Under the pieces are notes generated by a model. That model was not told the origin of the DNA and made no database searches. It saw only the letters and a list, made by a program, of their open reading frames with translations. A stretch of DNA of 64,000 nt from Apus apus (taxonomy: Eukaryota > Chordata > Aves > Apodiformes > Apodidae), in assembly GCF_020740795.1 (NCBI RefSeq), contig NC_067289.1, positions 22,030,608-22,094,607 of the forward strand. Direction: 5' to 3'. Shown piece by piece: positions 1-14,000 of the stretch; positions within the stretch are counted from its first letter, which is position 1; each line of letters begins with the position of its first letter. A program made the translations under genes and the position numbers.

Positions 1-1999
1 AAGTGATGTAAAAACCTGAGGAAAACAATCAGATGGTAAAACTGATGGGGAAATGAGAAATTCAGAAATATCACTGAATGAAGGTTTGTTTTTATCTTTC
101 TCCATTCATGTTCAGAACGAAGTAAAAAAACTTCTGTAAAGAAAAAATTTCTCAGGTCCACCAAGTGGAACCAAAAAAATACTTCTAGCTTTGGGGAGAT
201 TCACTTAGGAGAAAGAAACAGACTGAACATACAGAACAAAGCAACCAGCTGAAACGCTCAGTCCAACTTAAGTTCCATGTGATGGCCCCAGATAAGTGTA
301 ACTGTCCCCTCTGTTGCACAATACACTGTTATCTGAGCCCCTACAGTTGCAACACTCCCCCAAATATTTGTGTGAGAACTGTGGATCCATCTGAATCACA
401 CTTGTTCAGCCTTATTAAAAAAAAGGAAAAAGCTCCTCAATAAAACGCAGAACTTTCTGAACTAGAAAAATAAAAGTTGTGGGGTTTTTCTTACCAAACA
501 AAACAGTTTGAATCTTAGCTATTGTTAACTGTGAAAAAAAGCTGCTGGTTACTAGAAACCAGCAACCCTCTTAGCAGAGAACATTAATAGGAACTACCAG
601 GACACCTTAGAGGCAGTGACAGTTCTTCTGTGTGATGCAACAAGAAATATGTAATATTCTACTTCTCCCAGGGTGTGACAGTTGCCCATATGCAGGTGTA
701 GGCTCTGCTGCCAGTCAGCTGTTCTGTAAGCCCAACCTGAAGATCGTGACTGGTGACTGGGCAATGAGACTGTGTAATATTCAGTGTTTGTTAGTGCAAA
801 ATAATGGAGAAAAGGGAAAACACAGCACTAATGCAAATACACAAGGATTGGTCCTAAATTAACTATTAATTAAGAAAGATCCTGGGAGCTGCAGTTCTTA
901 AAAAAATTTCATCTCGTTAATAAAACAAAAAAGTAAACTATATTAAGACAAAAAGTAAGTAGTTTTATACTGCAGATACAGTCCTGCACCCTGGTTTTGC
1001 TCGCTGCATGCCATCCAGGTTACTCCATGTGAAAGACAACAGGGAGATCAGAGGTAGGTGAGATTCTGTATCAGGTGGGATGAAAGAGAGCAAGGAAGGT
1101 GGTAAGAGAACTGACTGAGAATAGTAAAGGTACATAAATGAAGTACATTTTCTACCCAAGTGATCTACTTGCAGTGCTCACTGCCACGTGTTTTATAACC
1201 AAAAGTTACAAGAACCTTAAGGGGATCCCAGTACAGTGACACAGCATCGACAGAGCACAGCATCGTCTTGCTGAAGACCACTTCTCCCAAATCTTAAAAG
1301 CACAATGATGAGTGTCTACATCACCGAGCTGTTAAAGAATTAAATTCTTTGTCTTCCAGGAAAGTAAAGCACAGAGGAGTATTTAAGACCACAATTTCCA
1401 TGGTGAAGCCAGGATGAGAACTCAGGAATGCCTGAGTGTCACCTCTCTGCTTGGATCACACAGTCAGGCTGCTTCTGGATGGCAGGTATTTTTCATTTCC
1501 CCTCCTGCGATACACGTCTTTTGTTTAGAAGTATTTCAGCATGTCTATGGCCACAGGATAGGGTGGGCTGGAAGGGACCCCAGGAGGTCTCTAGTCCACC
1601 CTCTTCTCCAAAGCAGGGTCAGCTGTGAGGCCAGCCCAGGTTACTGGGGGCTTTACCCAGCCTGGCTTTGAAAGCCTGAGCAGGGAGGCTGCAGGACACT
1701 CTGGGCAGCCTGCTGTAACCCCTGCCACACCCTGAGGACAAACAGGTCATCATCCCCTGGCTGCTAAGACATAAACCACTGGGAATTAAGTTTACTCTTA
1801 GGTTTTTTAAATTACTGTCCTAATTTTATCTCCATTTCGCCTCACTGCAAGTATCTAAAAATCTAGTATTTCAAGATCAGCCACTACATTTGCCATTAGT
1901 TTTTTTTTCAACATGTCAGAGGGTTTGATGAAATCCAGTAAGTTAAGCTATTATCTGACAACAGTGCACTAACAGTTACAATGTACCCATAAATCCTAC
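1..1999 (-). other. SEC62 intron 5 (partial)
   Basis: Non-coding. I looked for the membrane-segment exons of SEC62 and did not see them. Apart from a CR1 fragment at about 1551-1745, nothing recognisable is present. Confidence 0.8.
1551..1745 (+). mobile_element. CR1 LINE fragment
   Basis: The stretch containing CTGGAAGGGACCCCAGGAGG, TCTCTAGTCCACC, CAAAGCAGGGTCAGCTGTGA, GGGGCTTTACCCAGCCTGGC and CTCTGGGCAGCCTG follows the 3' region of the CR1 consensus, with scattered substitutions. Both ends are truncated, and the terminal ATTCTATGA-type repeat is absent. It lies in a SEC62 intron. Exact limits are approximate. Confidence 0.9.
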
Positions 2000-2092
2000 C
2001 TCATTTCCATCCAAGAACACTTGGTCTTCATGTGGCTCAAGTTTAAATTTCCTCTTAGTTTCCTTTTTCTTGGGTGTTCCTGGGGTCTCATC
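2000..2092 (-). CDS. SEC62: SEC62 coding exon 5 (second basic patch)
   Basis: Acceptor GTCCTCAG|GATGAG and donor AATGAG|GTAGGA; 93 nt, phase 0 at both ends. It encodes DETPGTPKKKETKRKFKLEP followed by HEDQVFLDGNE (residues 153-183). The next exon, starting near the human VYVWIYDP, is outside the window. Confidence 0.93.
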
Positions 2093-5000
2093 CTGAGGAC
2101 AAGCACAAATTATATATGTGAAAAAAAGAAGAGTTTAAATTTCTAGTATTTTATTATATATTGAGTCTGTTAACTTTTCACAAACTTAAGATCAAGTTCA
2201 CTTTCTTTTTTTTAAGTAAATATGTGTTATTTGCTTCTGTTCTCATTTATTACCACCTGAGTCTCTCAAACATAGATTTTTAGTTAGAACCTAAGGACTA
2301 GACTGTGACTTCAGGATAACCTTGTCTTCAAATGGATGGCAAAGCTCTGCTGGTATTACCAGAAAGTCTGCACAAAAATGAAGAACAGGGTACAACACTT
2401 CATAATCACTAACTCTATTAGAATAATTTGGTACCTTGGTGCTACATTTTCCCATGGGCATCCTTTCAGAATCAGCTTCTGCCTGTTCATCCTCTATCCT
2501 CCTCAATCTCTGTGTTTTCTCTTCCCTATTTGCTTCTGCTTCTGTTCTCTCTGCTTATTTCATTGTCTGAAATTAACTTTCTATTTGTTGTCCTGTGTTG
2601 TTCTTCAAGTTACTAAACACTGGCTTATATAATCCACTAAAATATCAGTTCAATAAACAACAATTAGTTTAAAAATTAACATTACATTTAATAATGTAAC
2701 CCTCCAGATGACAGGGAATTGTAGCATTTAATAACCTTCATAATCAGCATTCTAAATTACCTGAGGAGTTAGGTAATCTTACACTGGTTTCCATGTTTAG
2801 ACTGCCAGTAGTTTTGTTTTGTTTGTAATTCTTTTATTAGCCATATAGCTTTCTTCTGAGCTCTCAACCTTTGCACACAGACTGTTCCTCTCATTACATG
2901 TGCCATAATTTCACTTAGGAGCATCTGGAATAACATCTGAGCACTGTCCTGCTAACTCTCACTGGATTCATACCACAGTATAGAGAAGAAAAAACATCCT
3001 AACATTTTAATTCCTAACATTTTAATTCAGGAATTCTGTTTTGCTAATAAAAAACACTGAAATGAAAACATAAAAACACACATGAAAACTTGTAGAGCGG
3101 TAACAGCGTGATCTTTAAAGAAAGTAAATCAGAAGTCTGTGAAAATTTGGCATCCTGCAGATTAGTAATGGTGCTGTCATACACAGAAACAGCCCACTGT
3201 TACAGAGCTATGCACAAGCACCAAGCATCAAATATTACATTCCAAACATTCTTATTACCAAACACTGCAAAACTGTTTCTGTTTCACGTGTGCAGCTGCA
3301 GTGGTTTGAGATGTGAGGCCCCAGGCACGTGTGGCACTAAGGTACACCTGCATAAAGCATCCCTGCTGCTGCAGCTGAAGAGAAGCAGTTTGTGATTAAC
3401 TCTGTCCACATTAGATGATGAGGTACCGAGAGGCCCAACTGGAGCCTCATTTTTGATCTAGATGAAAACCAAAATTCCAAAGTTTAAAAAAAGAAAAAGA
3501 AAAAAAAAGCAAGATATTTTAGAGATGAAAACAGACAAGAAAAGGTATGTGGCATTTCAGAAGAGCCAACCATATTTTAAGCCAATGTAATTTTAACAAT
3601 CAGTTAACATATTCTGTTACAGGTGTCTCTTACAGATAGCACCTACCTTCTTACACTCCTCACCATCCTTTTTCTTTTCTTTTTCTTTCTCCTTCTTAGT
3701 TTTTTCATCTTTGCCACTTTCTTTCTTGCCCTTTTTCTCCTCTTCCTTCCCACTCTCAGCCTTTGCTTTTTCCTTTTCTTTCTTTGCATCCTTGTCAGGT
3801 TTCATTTTCATCACTTTCAATGCTCGATGAAAAAACTGTTTCTTCAGGAGTCTTAAAATTAAAAAAGTTTAATGATGCATTTAAGTGTATTTACACTCAA
3901 TTATGTTATTAGATACCATTCTAGATTATCTAATATAATCATGAACAGCATGACCAAAAGACAGAGGTCATGATCATCAGCTCTATCTACAACTAAATAC
4001 ACCAGGCTATTATCCTGTGCCTCACCTCTTGCTTTGCTTTTCTTCTTTTGTTCATCTGTTCAGAACTGTGTAAAACTCAAGACTTTTCTGTGCCATTTTG
4101 CATAGATATAAATGAATACACAAGATGAAAGATGGAGAAAGCCACCAGGTCAATTTAATTCTCCTTCCCACTATTGCAACTCCAACCAATAGTTATTTTC
4201 AAGTTCATGTCAATGCATTTCACAACAAAAATAAGGAAGTGGACACAGGGTTTATAAAGTTCCTTGGTAAGTGGTGCATGATCAATAAAATCACCCTGTT
4301 GACACTGTGGTACACAGGCAAGCATTCCATTCACATCATCTACAAACATACCTTGCAGTATGTGTATCCAGGGCCAGCAGGGCACCAGGCACTGGTATTT
4401 GGGAGTCTTAAGGCTGTCACCAACAAGTAATGTCCTTATAAGGATCACAGCCAAACTCAACAGGAAGAGCAGTACAGAACACTGCTGTTCAGACGGAGAG
4501 GAAGCAGCAGGGTGTGAAATCCAAGCACACATTCACACCAAAAATCCTGACCCCATGCATCAAATCGATTTGATTTGTCCTTGATTTTTTTCATCTCCTG
4601 CTGCAGACTGAATCCTTATGCTGGACTAATTGCTCAGCTAGGAACCTTGCTGGAGAGACCAAGAGAAGTCATTCTAGCAGTTACACTTATGTGCATGCTG
4701 ACTATAAGGCAGAATCGTTTTGGGTATTTAAGAAGCTTCCTTTAGAGAGCTGTTGACATGGATTCTCTTTCTAGCAACAGAAAATGACTTGTTTGCTGTA
4801 AACTACTTTTCTTCACAGTTGAAAGTTTAGGGTGCTTAAGTACTGAGCAGCCCACAGGACAGGCCTGGCCTGCAGGACAACTCTTTCACTTGCAGGAACG
4901 ACCTCTGCCTCTGGTGGAATATAAAAAGATGGGACTGTGCAACATGTAGTGCTGAGAGCATGCAGCCAGGTACCAGTGCAGCCAACAGCCAGGGCCTGAA

Positions 5001-8000
5001 GCAGGACAAACCTTCACTCAACTAATGAAGTCCAGCCTGCTTGCTGATTCCTGACTGATTAACCCTCTACAACTCTGCTGAACAAAGCATTATTGATGCA
5101 TCTTATTTGTGAAGAAAACCCCTCTGAAAAAAACTTACTGAACTTAAATCATCCCTTCCAAAAGGCAAAGGAAGTAGACAGTGCTAATGGTTAAAACAGC
5201 TTCAGAGACCAAAGGTGGCCTTAACGATATTAGCAATATAGAAGCAAGCAAGAAAAACCAAACTGCAGCCCATGCTGTGATGCTAGATGGGTCATTAGGG
5301 CATAAAATGATACTGGTGATAAACATCAGTGCCCGAGTCAACATGGTTAAACTGTTTTTCTCTGCATGCCACACAGGCGTTCTTCACGCTGCTGGAGATG
5401 AAGGACTTGAGCAACTGTTGTCTCATCTGATGCTTTAGTAACTGAAGAACAAACACACAGGCTCCCAGCTCAGACCAAAGACTCTGAAAGGAAAGACTTA
5501 TTTTTCTGCTTGCATTAAAATAATGCTTTCTTCTAAAATTTCTTTAAGAATCAGCATAAGTATTTAAGTTAAAACACAGAATCAACCCTGCCTCAGCCTG
5601 GGTATGGGGGAAAAGGATCTCACCTTCCTGGATGGCTATCTAAAAGAGGCCAGAAAAAAAGACTACGTATTAGCCATATTCTTTATTTCTAAGCAGCTTT
5701 TGCAGAGCTTTCCAAATGTGGGCAGTCCCCTTTAAACAAAGCAGAGACACCATTTGAGAGGCAGAGATTGAACCTCCAAGTCCAGCCTCTGCCACGGCAG
5801 CAGACTGTGGCAATGGGAAGGAGATATTTCAGAGCTCTGATCCTACAAACTGAAAGTAACTCTAAAATTTAGGAAAATAATTTTGTTCATCTTGCTGCCC
5901 CAAGCAGTGTAGTGAAAGAAAGCATGACAGAGTTTTGAAAATAGAGATGCTTTCATTTCTGGTGTGACACCCACAAAGGCAGTAATAAAAATACAATCAT
6001 TATTTTTACATACAGCCACAAATGTTTTAGAATGCATGAAGCCCAAGTGAAATTGGTCCCTAAATCACTAAGGCATCTTGACAACTATACTCATTAATAA
6101 AGCTGATGAATTAAGCTAGGTCATACCTGTTGCAGTAATCAACTACAGACTCTCGGGTTGTAAATAAAGCCTCTTCTCCTTTCTTTGCCTTTGCCCATTT
6201 AGAATCCAGGAGGCAATCCACTGCTTTTGAGGCTAGAGGGAAAATTTAATTAAAAGTGCATTAAAATTAATGGTATTTATTTAAACATTTAGTCTACACT
6301 CCTTGAACCTGTCAGTGAGTTCTGATGATGTTTCACATCCTCTCAGTCTTTAAAGGAAAACTAGCCACTTCTGAAATACATTACTCTTGACAACTATACA
6401 TCTTTAAATCACAGAGCAAAAGATTTATTGTGTTTACTTCAGGCTGATAAGATTAATTTTATGGCTGTCTAATGCCTAGATAAGTTTTCAAAGCCAAATG
6501 GCAAGATCAGTGCTTATTAGATAAAGCATTAATAATAAAAACAGCTCCCCCACCCCCCAGTACCATGTTAGAAGAAAGTATCATTCTCTGGTTAAAAGTA
6601 ACCCTACCAATAAAATAATCAACTCGGTGGCCCATCATGTTGGTGGATTTTGTTGGACAGTTGAAACGTAAGTATTTAGCAACAGCCTTCTCCTCTTTGA
6701 ATGGCTCACCAACCTCCTACAATAGCAAAAGTCCAACATTAGTACAGTTTGAAACACATGGGAAAGTAACTCACTCGGGCTCAAAAATCAGATATTCTTA
6801 AATCCTCATTATTTTATAGCAATATATAAACAACAAATAAAATGCAAATGTTGTGAAAATACTTCATTTTTCATGAGAACTTTCTGTCTACATAAAGCAA
6901 AAAAGTAGGATCTGAAGGGAAGGACTACAAACTCCTGTAACAGCTCTGTAGGGAGAGCAAACTAAAGGAGGAACTAAGAGGAAAGCACTGGGCAGATGGA
7001 AAGCTGCCTAAGGCACACAAACTTGGATGAAAACAGTTGTGAAGCTGAGAGCAAAGGAAAACAACAGTGAGGAAAAAGTAGGTATGAACATGACAGCAAT
7101 GCAGACATACTGACAGAATACAAAGCAGCTTGGATTTCCTGTGAAAGAAGAGAAAACCATGTTGAAATGAAGCTGAAAGATTTGGCTAGAAAATTTCAGT
7201 ACCACTGCGTGACAACAAAATGTCTTAAACTTGGAGTACCATTGAGGAGATTCTTGAATCTAGAGACTAGCAACATCAGCATGAAGCACACAGACATCAA
7301 AACAGCTATTTTAGAAAAAAGGAGCCCTCAGTCTGCACACATTCATAACTTCAGTACATTTACCAACTTGCAGAGGGGTGGCAGAATTCAAAGATGTGTA
7401 AGACAGGACAGACTTAGATCTAATATTTTTAAGCAAGAAAGGAAGACCTTTCTAACATTCCTGCTTCACAAAAAGTGATCTGAAACAAACATCTGGCATA
7501 TTATACTGACTCATGCAAACTTTCTCAGAATTCCTTTCTGTAAGAGTTCTTTCAATCAGTGAGGCTTAATTCTCCAAATCCCCCTCACTACTTGCAGATC
7601 AATAACAAGGAAACCCTAGGACATCTTTTCAGACTGGCAGTACCTTTTCTGTACCTCTTTGTCTCATACTGGCCAAATAATCTAACTACAGAAGCCACAA
7701 AACAGGTTGGTCATTTACAGAATACATAGAATTCATTATTCTATTTAAAGATAATGTTTCTGAAGATCAATAAACATATACAACCTCCATTACTGCTTTT
7801 AAGATGTATATTCATAACATCACAAGAAACAGGTGAGGTGAAAATGCAAGGTGAAATAGATGTTGTTACACCTGAACAAAAACTTCAGATGGTGAGAGTT
7901 GTTAATTTTCAACAGTTTGCACAGCTAACTTTCAAAATCAACTGGTTAATGAATTATCCTTCTAGAGGACATCGTTGCTTTTCCTGAGGACAATTTTAAA

Positions 8001-11000
8001 GAGACTAAGACAGCCATAAGCTATCAACATGACAAAAAAAAACAACCTTGGTAGTTTGTTAGTTTTGAAATTACTGATGTATTTTTTTAAGCCTAAACTC
8101 GTCATGTGTATGCAGACATTTGCTCCCACACACCAGTTACTGTTTCAAAAGCATGTACCCAAACTAAGCCAGATGATCCTGACAGTTCTCACGCATATTA
8201 CACTGACTCTTTCTCCATGTTCAGTCCTTTAAAAAAAAAAATAAAAATTAAAAGTCTTTATAAACCATCAGATAACTCATGGAAAACTATTCACTAACTC
8301 ACAGTGCATGTATGCACATAATTTATATACTGTGGTTTCACGTCCTTATATGGTACAGTTTTACCAGTAACTGTAAATCACTGATGATGCTACCAAGTTT
8401 GATACCCAAACAGATTTGGGTTAACAGGAACAAAATGAGTGACCATAAGGAAGGTGTCCCATCCTTACTGTCTGGCACACATGTAAGGGTACCATGGAGA
8501 CTGATGACTACCTGCAGACAGTGTGTTTCAGAAGAACACTCTGAGAGCATTTCCTACCAGCAAATTAAACTTGGAACACGAATTCACAGGGCAATTTTTG
8601 TTCTTCACAGCACAGACAGTAAAACAGCCAGAGAAGCTAAAGGTATTCTCATCAATGTTAATTCTTCTGCTAGGATTTTTTTCTTTTTCTTCCTAAAATA
8701 TTTATCATTCTGCTAGATCATGTGAGGTGTTAACACAGGCAGTGCCTGGCACCAGGAGATTATTTCTTTTTAATTGCTCCTTACTATCTATTGCTTTGTC
8801 CTTTTCCATGGGATAGTTCAATAACATCCCAAACAACAAACCCTTCCCCGTGAGAGAAGCTGCCATGGTTTAACTGAATTCATTTCAGTAAAGTTTCCCA
8901 TGCAATTTATTCCCCACTTTTCACCCTATTTTCAATCCTTTATTTGCAGAGCCAGACTTGTGTAAAAATATTAAAACAGAGGACTGAAAAAAATTACTAC
9001 ATTTCATCATAAAGTGTAATCAACAAAAACACTGACAATTTCAGTATCCTGAACACAACTTCTTCAAGATGCAGGTCCATTGATCTTTATGTTCTGTTGT
9101 AAAAACAGCCAAAACCCAGGCACTTTAAGCCTCCTTACACATTTAGAAAAAGATACGAATCAAGGGATAGTTCTCAACAGATCATAAAGCTCTAGAACAG
9201 ATGACACTGCCTTAAAAAGCATATGAAAACTTCCTGGTATTTAAAGTTTGCTTTTATAGGAAAGACAGAAAGATTCAACAAACATCTCAGGCAGTACATT
9301 TCTGGAATGTTTAAAAATGTCTTCTCAGTTAAAATTCCATTATTAAACTGCTTTTAATTAATAAAAACTAGGATGTCAAGCTTTCAAATACTTCTGCTCT
9401 AGATTTTTAGAGCCTTGCATCTACTTTAATTTTATATATTGAAAAATGCAGTTGTCATTAGACAGTAGGAAAATTTGGAGGTTTATGATCCCTGATAATT
9501 TAAAAACCGTGGAAGAATGCCATTAAAATCAAGCCCAACTTTTCATTTCTCTAGACAGAAGAACTCCATCTACAGGAAGACAGGAAAAGCAGTGCTCAGC
9601 CTACCTTTTTTCAAGAAGTGCACTGACATTTTAACATTTTTAGAAATAATTCTCAAGCATTCCTATCAAAATTCTGCCCTATGTGAATTCATAAAAACGA
9701 CACTGAGATTTACAAACCCTGGGACCTTCTAGACCTAGTGAAACGAAAGGAAAACCCTAATCAAATTATTGTTTCACCATGATCTCCCAGATACAAGCTT
9801 AGCACAGTACATTCTTACCTGCCTTCAGTACACTGATGCAGTTCCCAGTTAATTCAACTTCCATCTGGGACTGGAGCAGCAGAGGCTTATACATTACAAA
9901 TAAAAAACATCTGAGCTGAGCTATTAAAGCTATTGTGCCCATGAGTGTCCTTCTCCCTCTCATCTCTAAGTATGACTTATTTGGGTTCTCTTACTCCTGG
10001 AACCACTCAATGGATGTCAAAAGGCCAGAGCATATTTGTGGTCTGAAATTTAATTCATTTTTCCCCCCTTTGCACCAGTTGCCAGAAGGCAGCCACAATC
10101 CAAGGCAGGATGATTTCCTTCCACAACACTGAAATGTAAACAAGGTTTCTGGAAAATCAGAGGAGAGCAAATAATGACTATCACTAATAAGTTATTGCAT
10201 GTGCAGACAAACACTTTAGAAGGATTTAGGCTGCTCTGTTTTAAATGAGACATAAAAATTATTCTATTTCAGTAAAATTACTATCTAGTTTATTTCTTTG
10301 CTCTTACATCTGAGAACTTACACTTTCATAAGACCATCCCTCACAGAAGATTTCTGAAGCCTAATATTTTACAAAGCTTTCAGGTAAGTAAAAGAAGAAA
10401 TTTAAGTGCGTTTGTCACGTGCAGCCTGTTCTTCAAGCTGAAAAGCTAGGTCAAAAATGACACTGTGAACCCATGTTCCATTCCTCACACCTCTCCTTGT
10501 ATTATAAGGACACTACAACTGCATTAGTGTTATCTTCTCTGAAGATGTTCTGGGCACATCAAAGCTTGGGCTGAATCGCAAGATTTTATTTTTCCCTTCC
10601 CTGTTGACTCTCAGGATCTTAGATTAAAAGATGTTCTGTGGCAGGGGAGCAGGTACTCCTCATCCTTTCTGCTGAAGCATTTATACTCTGCCTAAAATAA
10701 ATCAAGGTGCAGTAGGACAGAGAAAAAGCACAAGGATTAGTACAATCTGATAGATTGCTGAGTGGGAGCAGGAAGGGAGGAAACAAACACTTCAGGGTCT
10801 CAGGACTCCATCTGTTTTCTTCAGTGACTAATGAAGTTGTCCAACTCCTGCACTGGTGACCAGTACCTGGATTGCCTGAGGTCTCTTAAAGAAACTGTAG
10901 CAGAACATGCAGAGAAACCAGTTCTTCTGGATTAACGTGGCTGTGTGCTGGCCACAAGACATTAACTTTTCTTTACAGAAAAAAGATTAGCAGATTATTT

Positions 11001-14000
11001 TTTTTTTGTCCTGGACAATTCCTGTCAAAACAGAAGTATTTGCTTTCTTCCTTCTTTCTTTTCAGGAATCACTATCTTTTTTGAGCAAAAGCTCTAAACA
11101 TACAGAGTTCTAGAACACATTTCAAAGGAACAATGTACAGTGTGTTGAAGTCAGAGCCTGCCAGCTTCAGTCTCTTCTAACCCTAGGCCTGTTGTTTCAA
11201 CTTCTTCCCTTCCCATCTTTAAAAATGTGACTCAGATATTCAAGACACAGTGATTCTTGTTTTAATGACAAGTGGGGCTGCAACTTTTAATGCCTATTTT
11301 TCTGCATTTTTTCCCCCTTCAACCTTTGTTTCTTCCTCCTCTGATACCACTCATTCCCAAATAAGTTAATCAGCCATTCTCCTTCGTTACCACCCCACTC
11401 AGCTTTACTACAATGTATGAGAGAATAAAGCCAAGCTGGATTAAAATCTGCATTACTGGAAAACCACTGAATCACCATTTCTGAAGATCCTTTCCGTACT
11501 CATTCACAAAAGAACTTGTAGCACAGGAAGCAGCAGTGCAGCTGTTGCCAGTTTTCCTTCCAGCACAGCCCAAATCCAGAAAGGCCACAACAGTTATTAT
11601 TGACTAGTAGATGTCCTTCATCAGGATAACCTCAAAACTTGAAACCAGTAACTCAAGGGAAAAAAAAAAACAATCAACAAGTACGTGCCCTTAATGGCAT
11701 ATACATGGCACTGATGCCACCTCAGCCATCAATTTGCAGTGAGACATTTGTCTAAGTAGTGCTTTCTCTGTTCCTAAGAGTAGTGTTTATATGCATTAGC
11801 ATTTCTAGAGTAGAGGACACAGCACTAAGGTGCTATGCAAGTGCTATTAATTGCAATGCAAAGATAAACAAAACTTCTCAGAGGCAGGATAAAACCATGC
11901 ACAATGGAATCCAGCCAATGTAATGAAAACTTAATGCCTGCTTAGCAGTCAAATTACAGACCTGCTAACCAGGTGCCACGTGTTACCCCACTGAACCCTT
12001 GTCAAAGTAACCAACTCTGGAGATTTTGTGCCTAAGCAAATGTTTCAAGATACGTATGGAACCATTATTTTTTTCCCCAAAATGACACTGCTTTCATCAG
12101 GCTGCTGGAGTAACAGACATTCAAAAACATCTCCTTTGAGATGCATCTGTCTGAAGAAAAAGTATTCAATTAGCCATTAGACAACATATGCTGGTTTTTA
12201 TTTTAACAAGTCCTTTATACACAGCAAGCAGTCTTGATTTGAGAAATCTGAACCATGTGGGAGTCCACTGGCTCAGGCAATCTGCATCCTACAGACCAGT
12301 CTTTCCTCACTGCTGCAGGTCTGAAGTAATCTCCGTGTTAATTACAGTTAAATTACTGTCAGGAACGACACTGAAAATCTTACCTCTAAAATGTCTTTAT
12401 TCAAACTTGAAGATTTCTGCAACTTCCAGCTTGTTGCCAAAGGAAGAGTCTAATCTATGCAATGCAGATTGAGTAATGTGTCTTTTTATGAAATGCATTC
12501 TATAAAACAGCCTTCCTCTTATCACTTCCAATGGAAAACACAAAGCAGGCTTGACAGAAATTCAAGCTGTTTTACTGAGACTTTTTTCATGTCTCATCTC
12601 ATGTGCAGAGCTAGCTGGCCTAACTACCATGATTCCAATCTTGATGGCAGACATAAAAACCTATAAAAATTATTCAGAGCACAGGTTCTGTACACATAGT
12701 ACTTGAAACTCGGTTACATCAGCCTCTTCCACAGTAAAATACACTGTCTCCTTCCAAGAACCTTACTCTTGTCAAGACATACACCTCTACTTAATAATAA
12801 CAACAGGGTATTCAAATGTCAGACTTGCATACAGTAGGACAGTCACTTTTTTTAAGGGGCACACATCACCCTAAAATAAGTAAAGCACTTGAAACACCTG
12901 CAAATAAAAATCCCACACTTCATTTTAACAGAAGAAACATGCAGCATTATCCTGAAACATCATAATCATACTGTGACTATACCAATAAAGTTCAAAAGGC
13001 TTAAAACAAAATCCTAAATAAAAACCAACTGCCAAGAAAAATACGTGTTATTTTATTCACTGACCAATTAAGGACAGCCTCTGGGCTCTCAACAGTATTC
13101 TTTGGTGGCTGTCTTGTCTTCCCATTGTTGTTGACATACACTGGGAAACTACTAAGAGACAAGACACATTTATCTGCATAATTATATCACAAATTTAGGC
13201 CACAATCTTAAACCTTTATTGTTAACACCCAGACATCGATTTAATTACTAACAATCCAGGGAATACTTTTACTACTAATAGGCTGGAAATTAAGCATGTG
13301 CTTAAGTGCTTGCAAGACCACAGCCTTGGGTATTAAAAAAAGACTAGATTACATTTAATTTGGTTTTGATGGGTGCTTTATTGAGCTGTTGTCACCCTTG
13401 GTCAGGGACAGTCTATAACTACTATGAAAAGAGAATAATTCTGTAATGTTTTATGATAATTCATTGAATGCCTGTGACTGATAAGGCTTGCTTAACAAGA
13501 TTTTGATTAATTACTCTTTGTGTTTCTTTGCGTTTCCCCCACCAGCCTCCCCACCCCAGTAATTTGAATTAAAGGGGAAAAAAGGAACCATTACAAGTAC
13601 CGGCACATCTCCATCTTCCTGGGGAAAGGGAAAGTGGGCTGGGAAGGGAAAGGAAGAATGGAGAGAGAGGGCAACCAAGCAGAAGGATGACATACGAAGT
13701 GTACATTGTCGAATGGCTCTGTGATTCCTCTCATGAATGTTAGCTCCACTTCCAGCTGAGCAATAAATTCCAAACAAGCACTATTTTGGCCTACCATTAA
13801 TAATATGCAACAGTAACAGGCACTGTAGCAACTGACTCTGTAACTGTGCTCAAAACATACATTAAAACGTCTGTAACACTCACTGCTTAAGTTCTATCCT
13901 GAGAACTCCAGACTTCCAGAAAGGGAAAACACCTAAGCAATCTTCACTCTGCCTTTAAGTTACACCATATAATTACCACTATAGGTTAACATGATCTCAA

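Noticed and set aside
5144-5374. 76-codon hydrophobic minus-strand open frame in SEC62 intron 3
   Set aside because: It looks membrane-like, but it matches neither SEC62 helix and has no splice-compatible phase with the flanking exons; chance is the simplest reading.
8279-8716. 145-codon plus-strand open frame in SEC62 intron 1
   Set aside because: No similarity I recognise, AT-driven composition ending in a Phe run, no splice or promoter context.
13040-13140. Exon-like minus-strand stretch (VYVNNNGKTRQPPKNTVESP) after a TTTCCCAG acceptor in SEC62 intron 1
   Set aside because: It would enter in phase 1 whereas SEC62 exon 1 ends in phase 0, the donor is weak, and nothing like it exists in SEC62 proteins.
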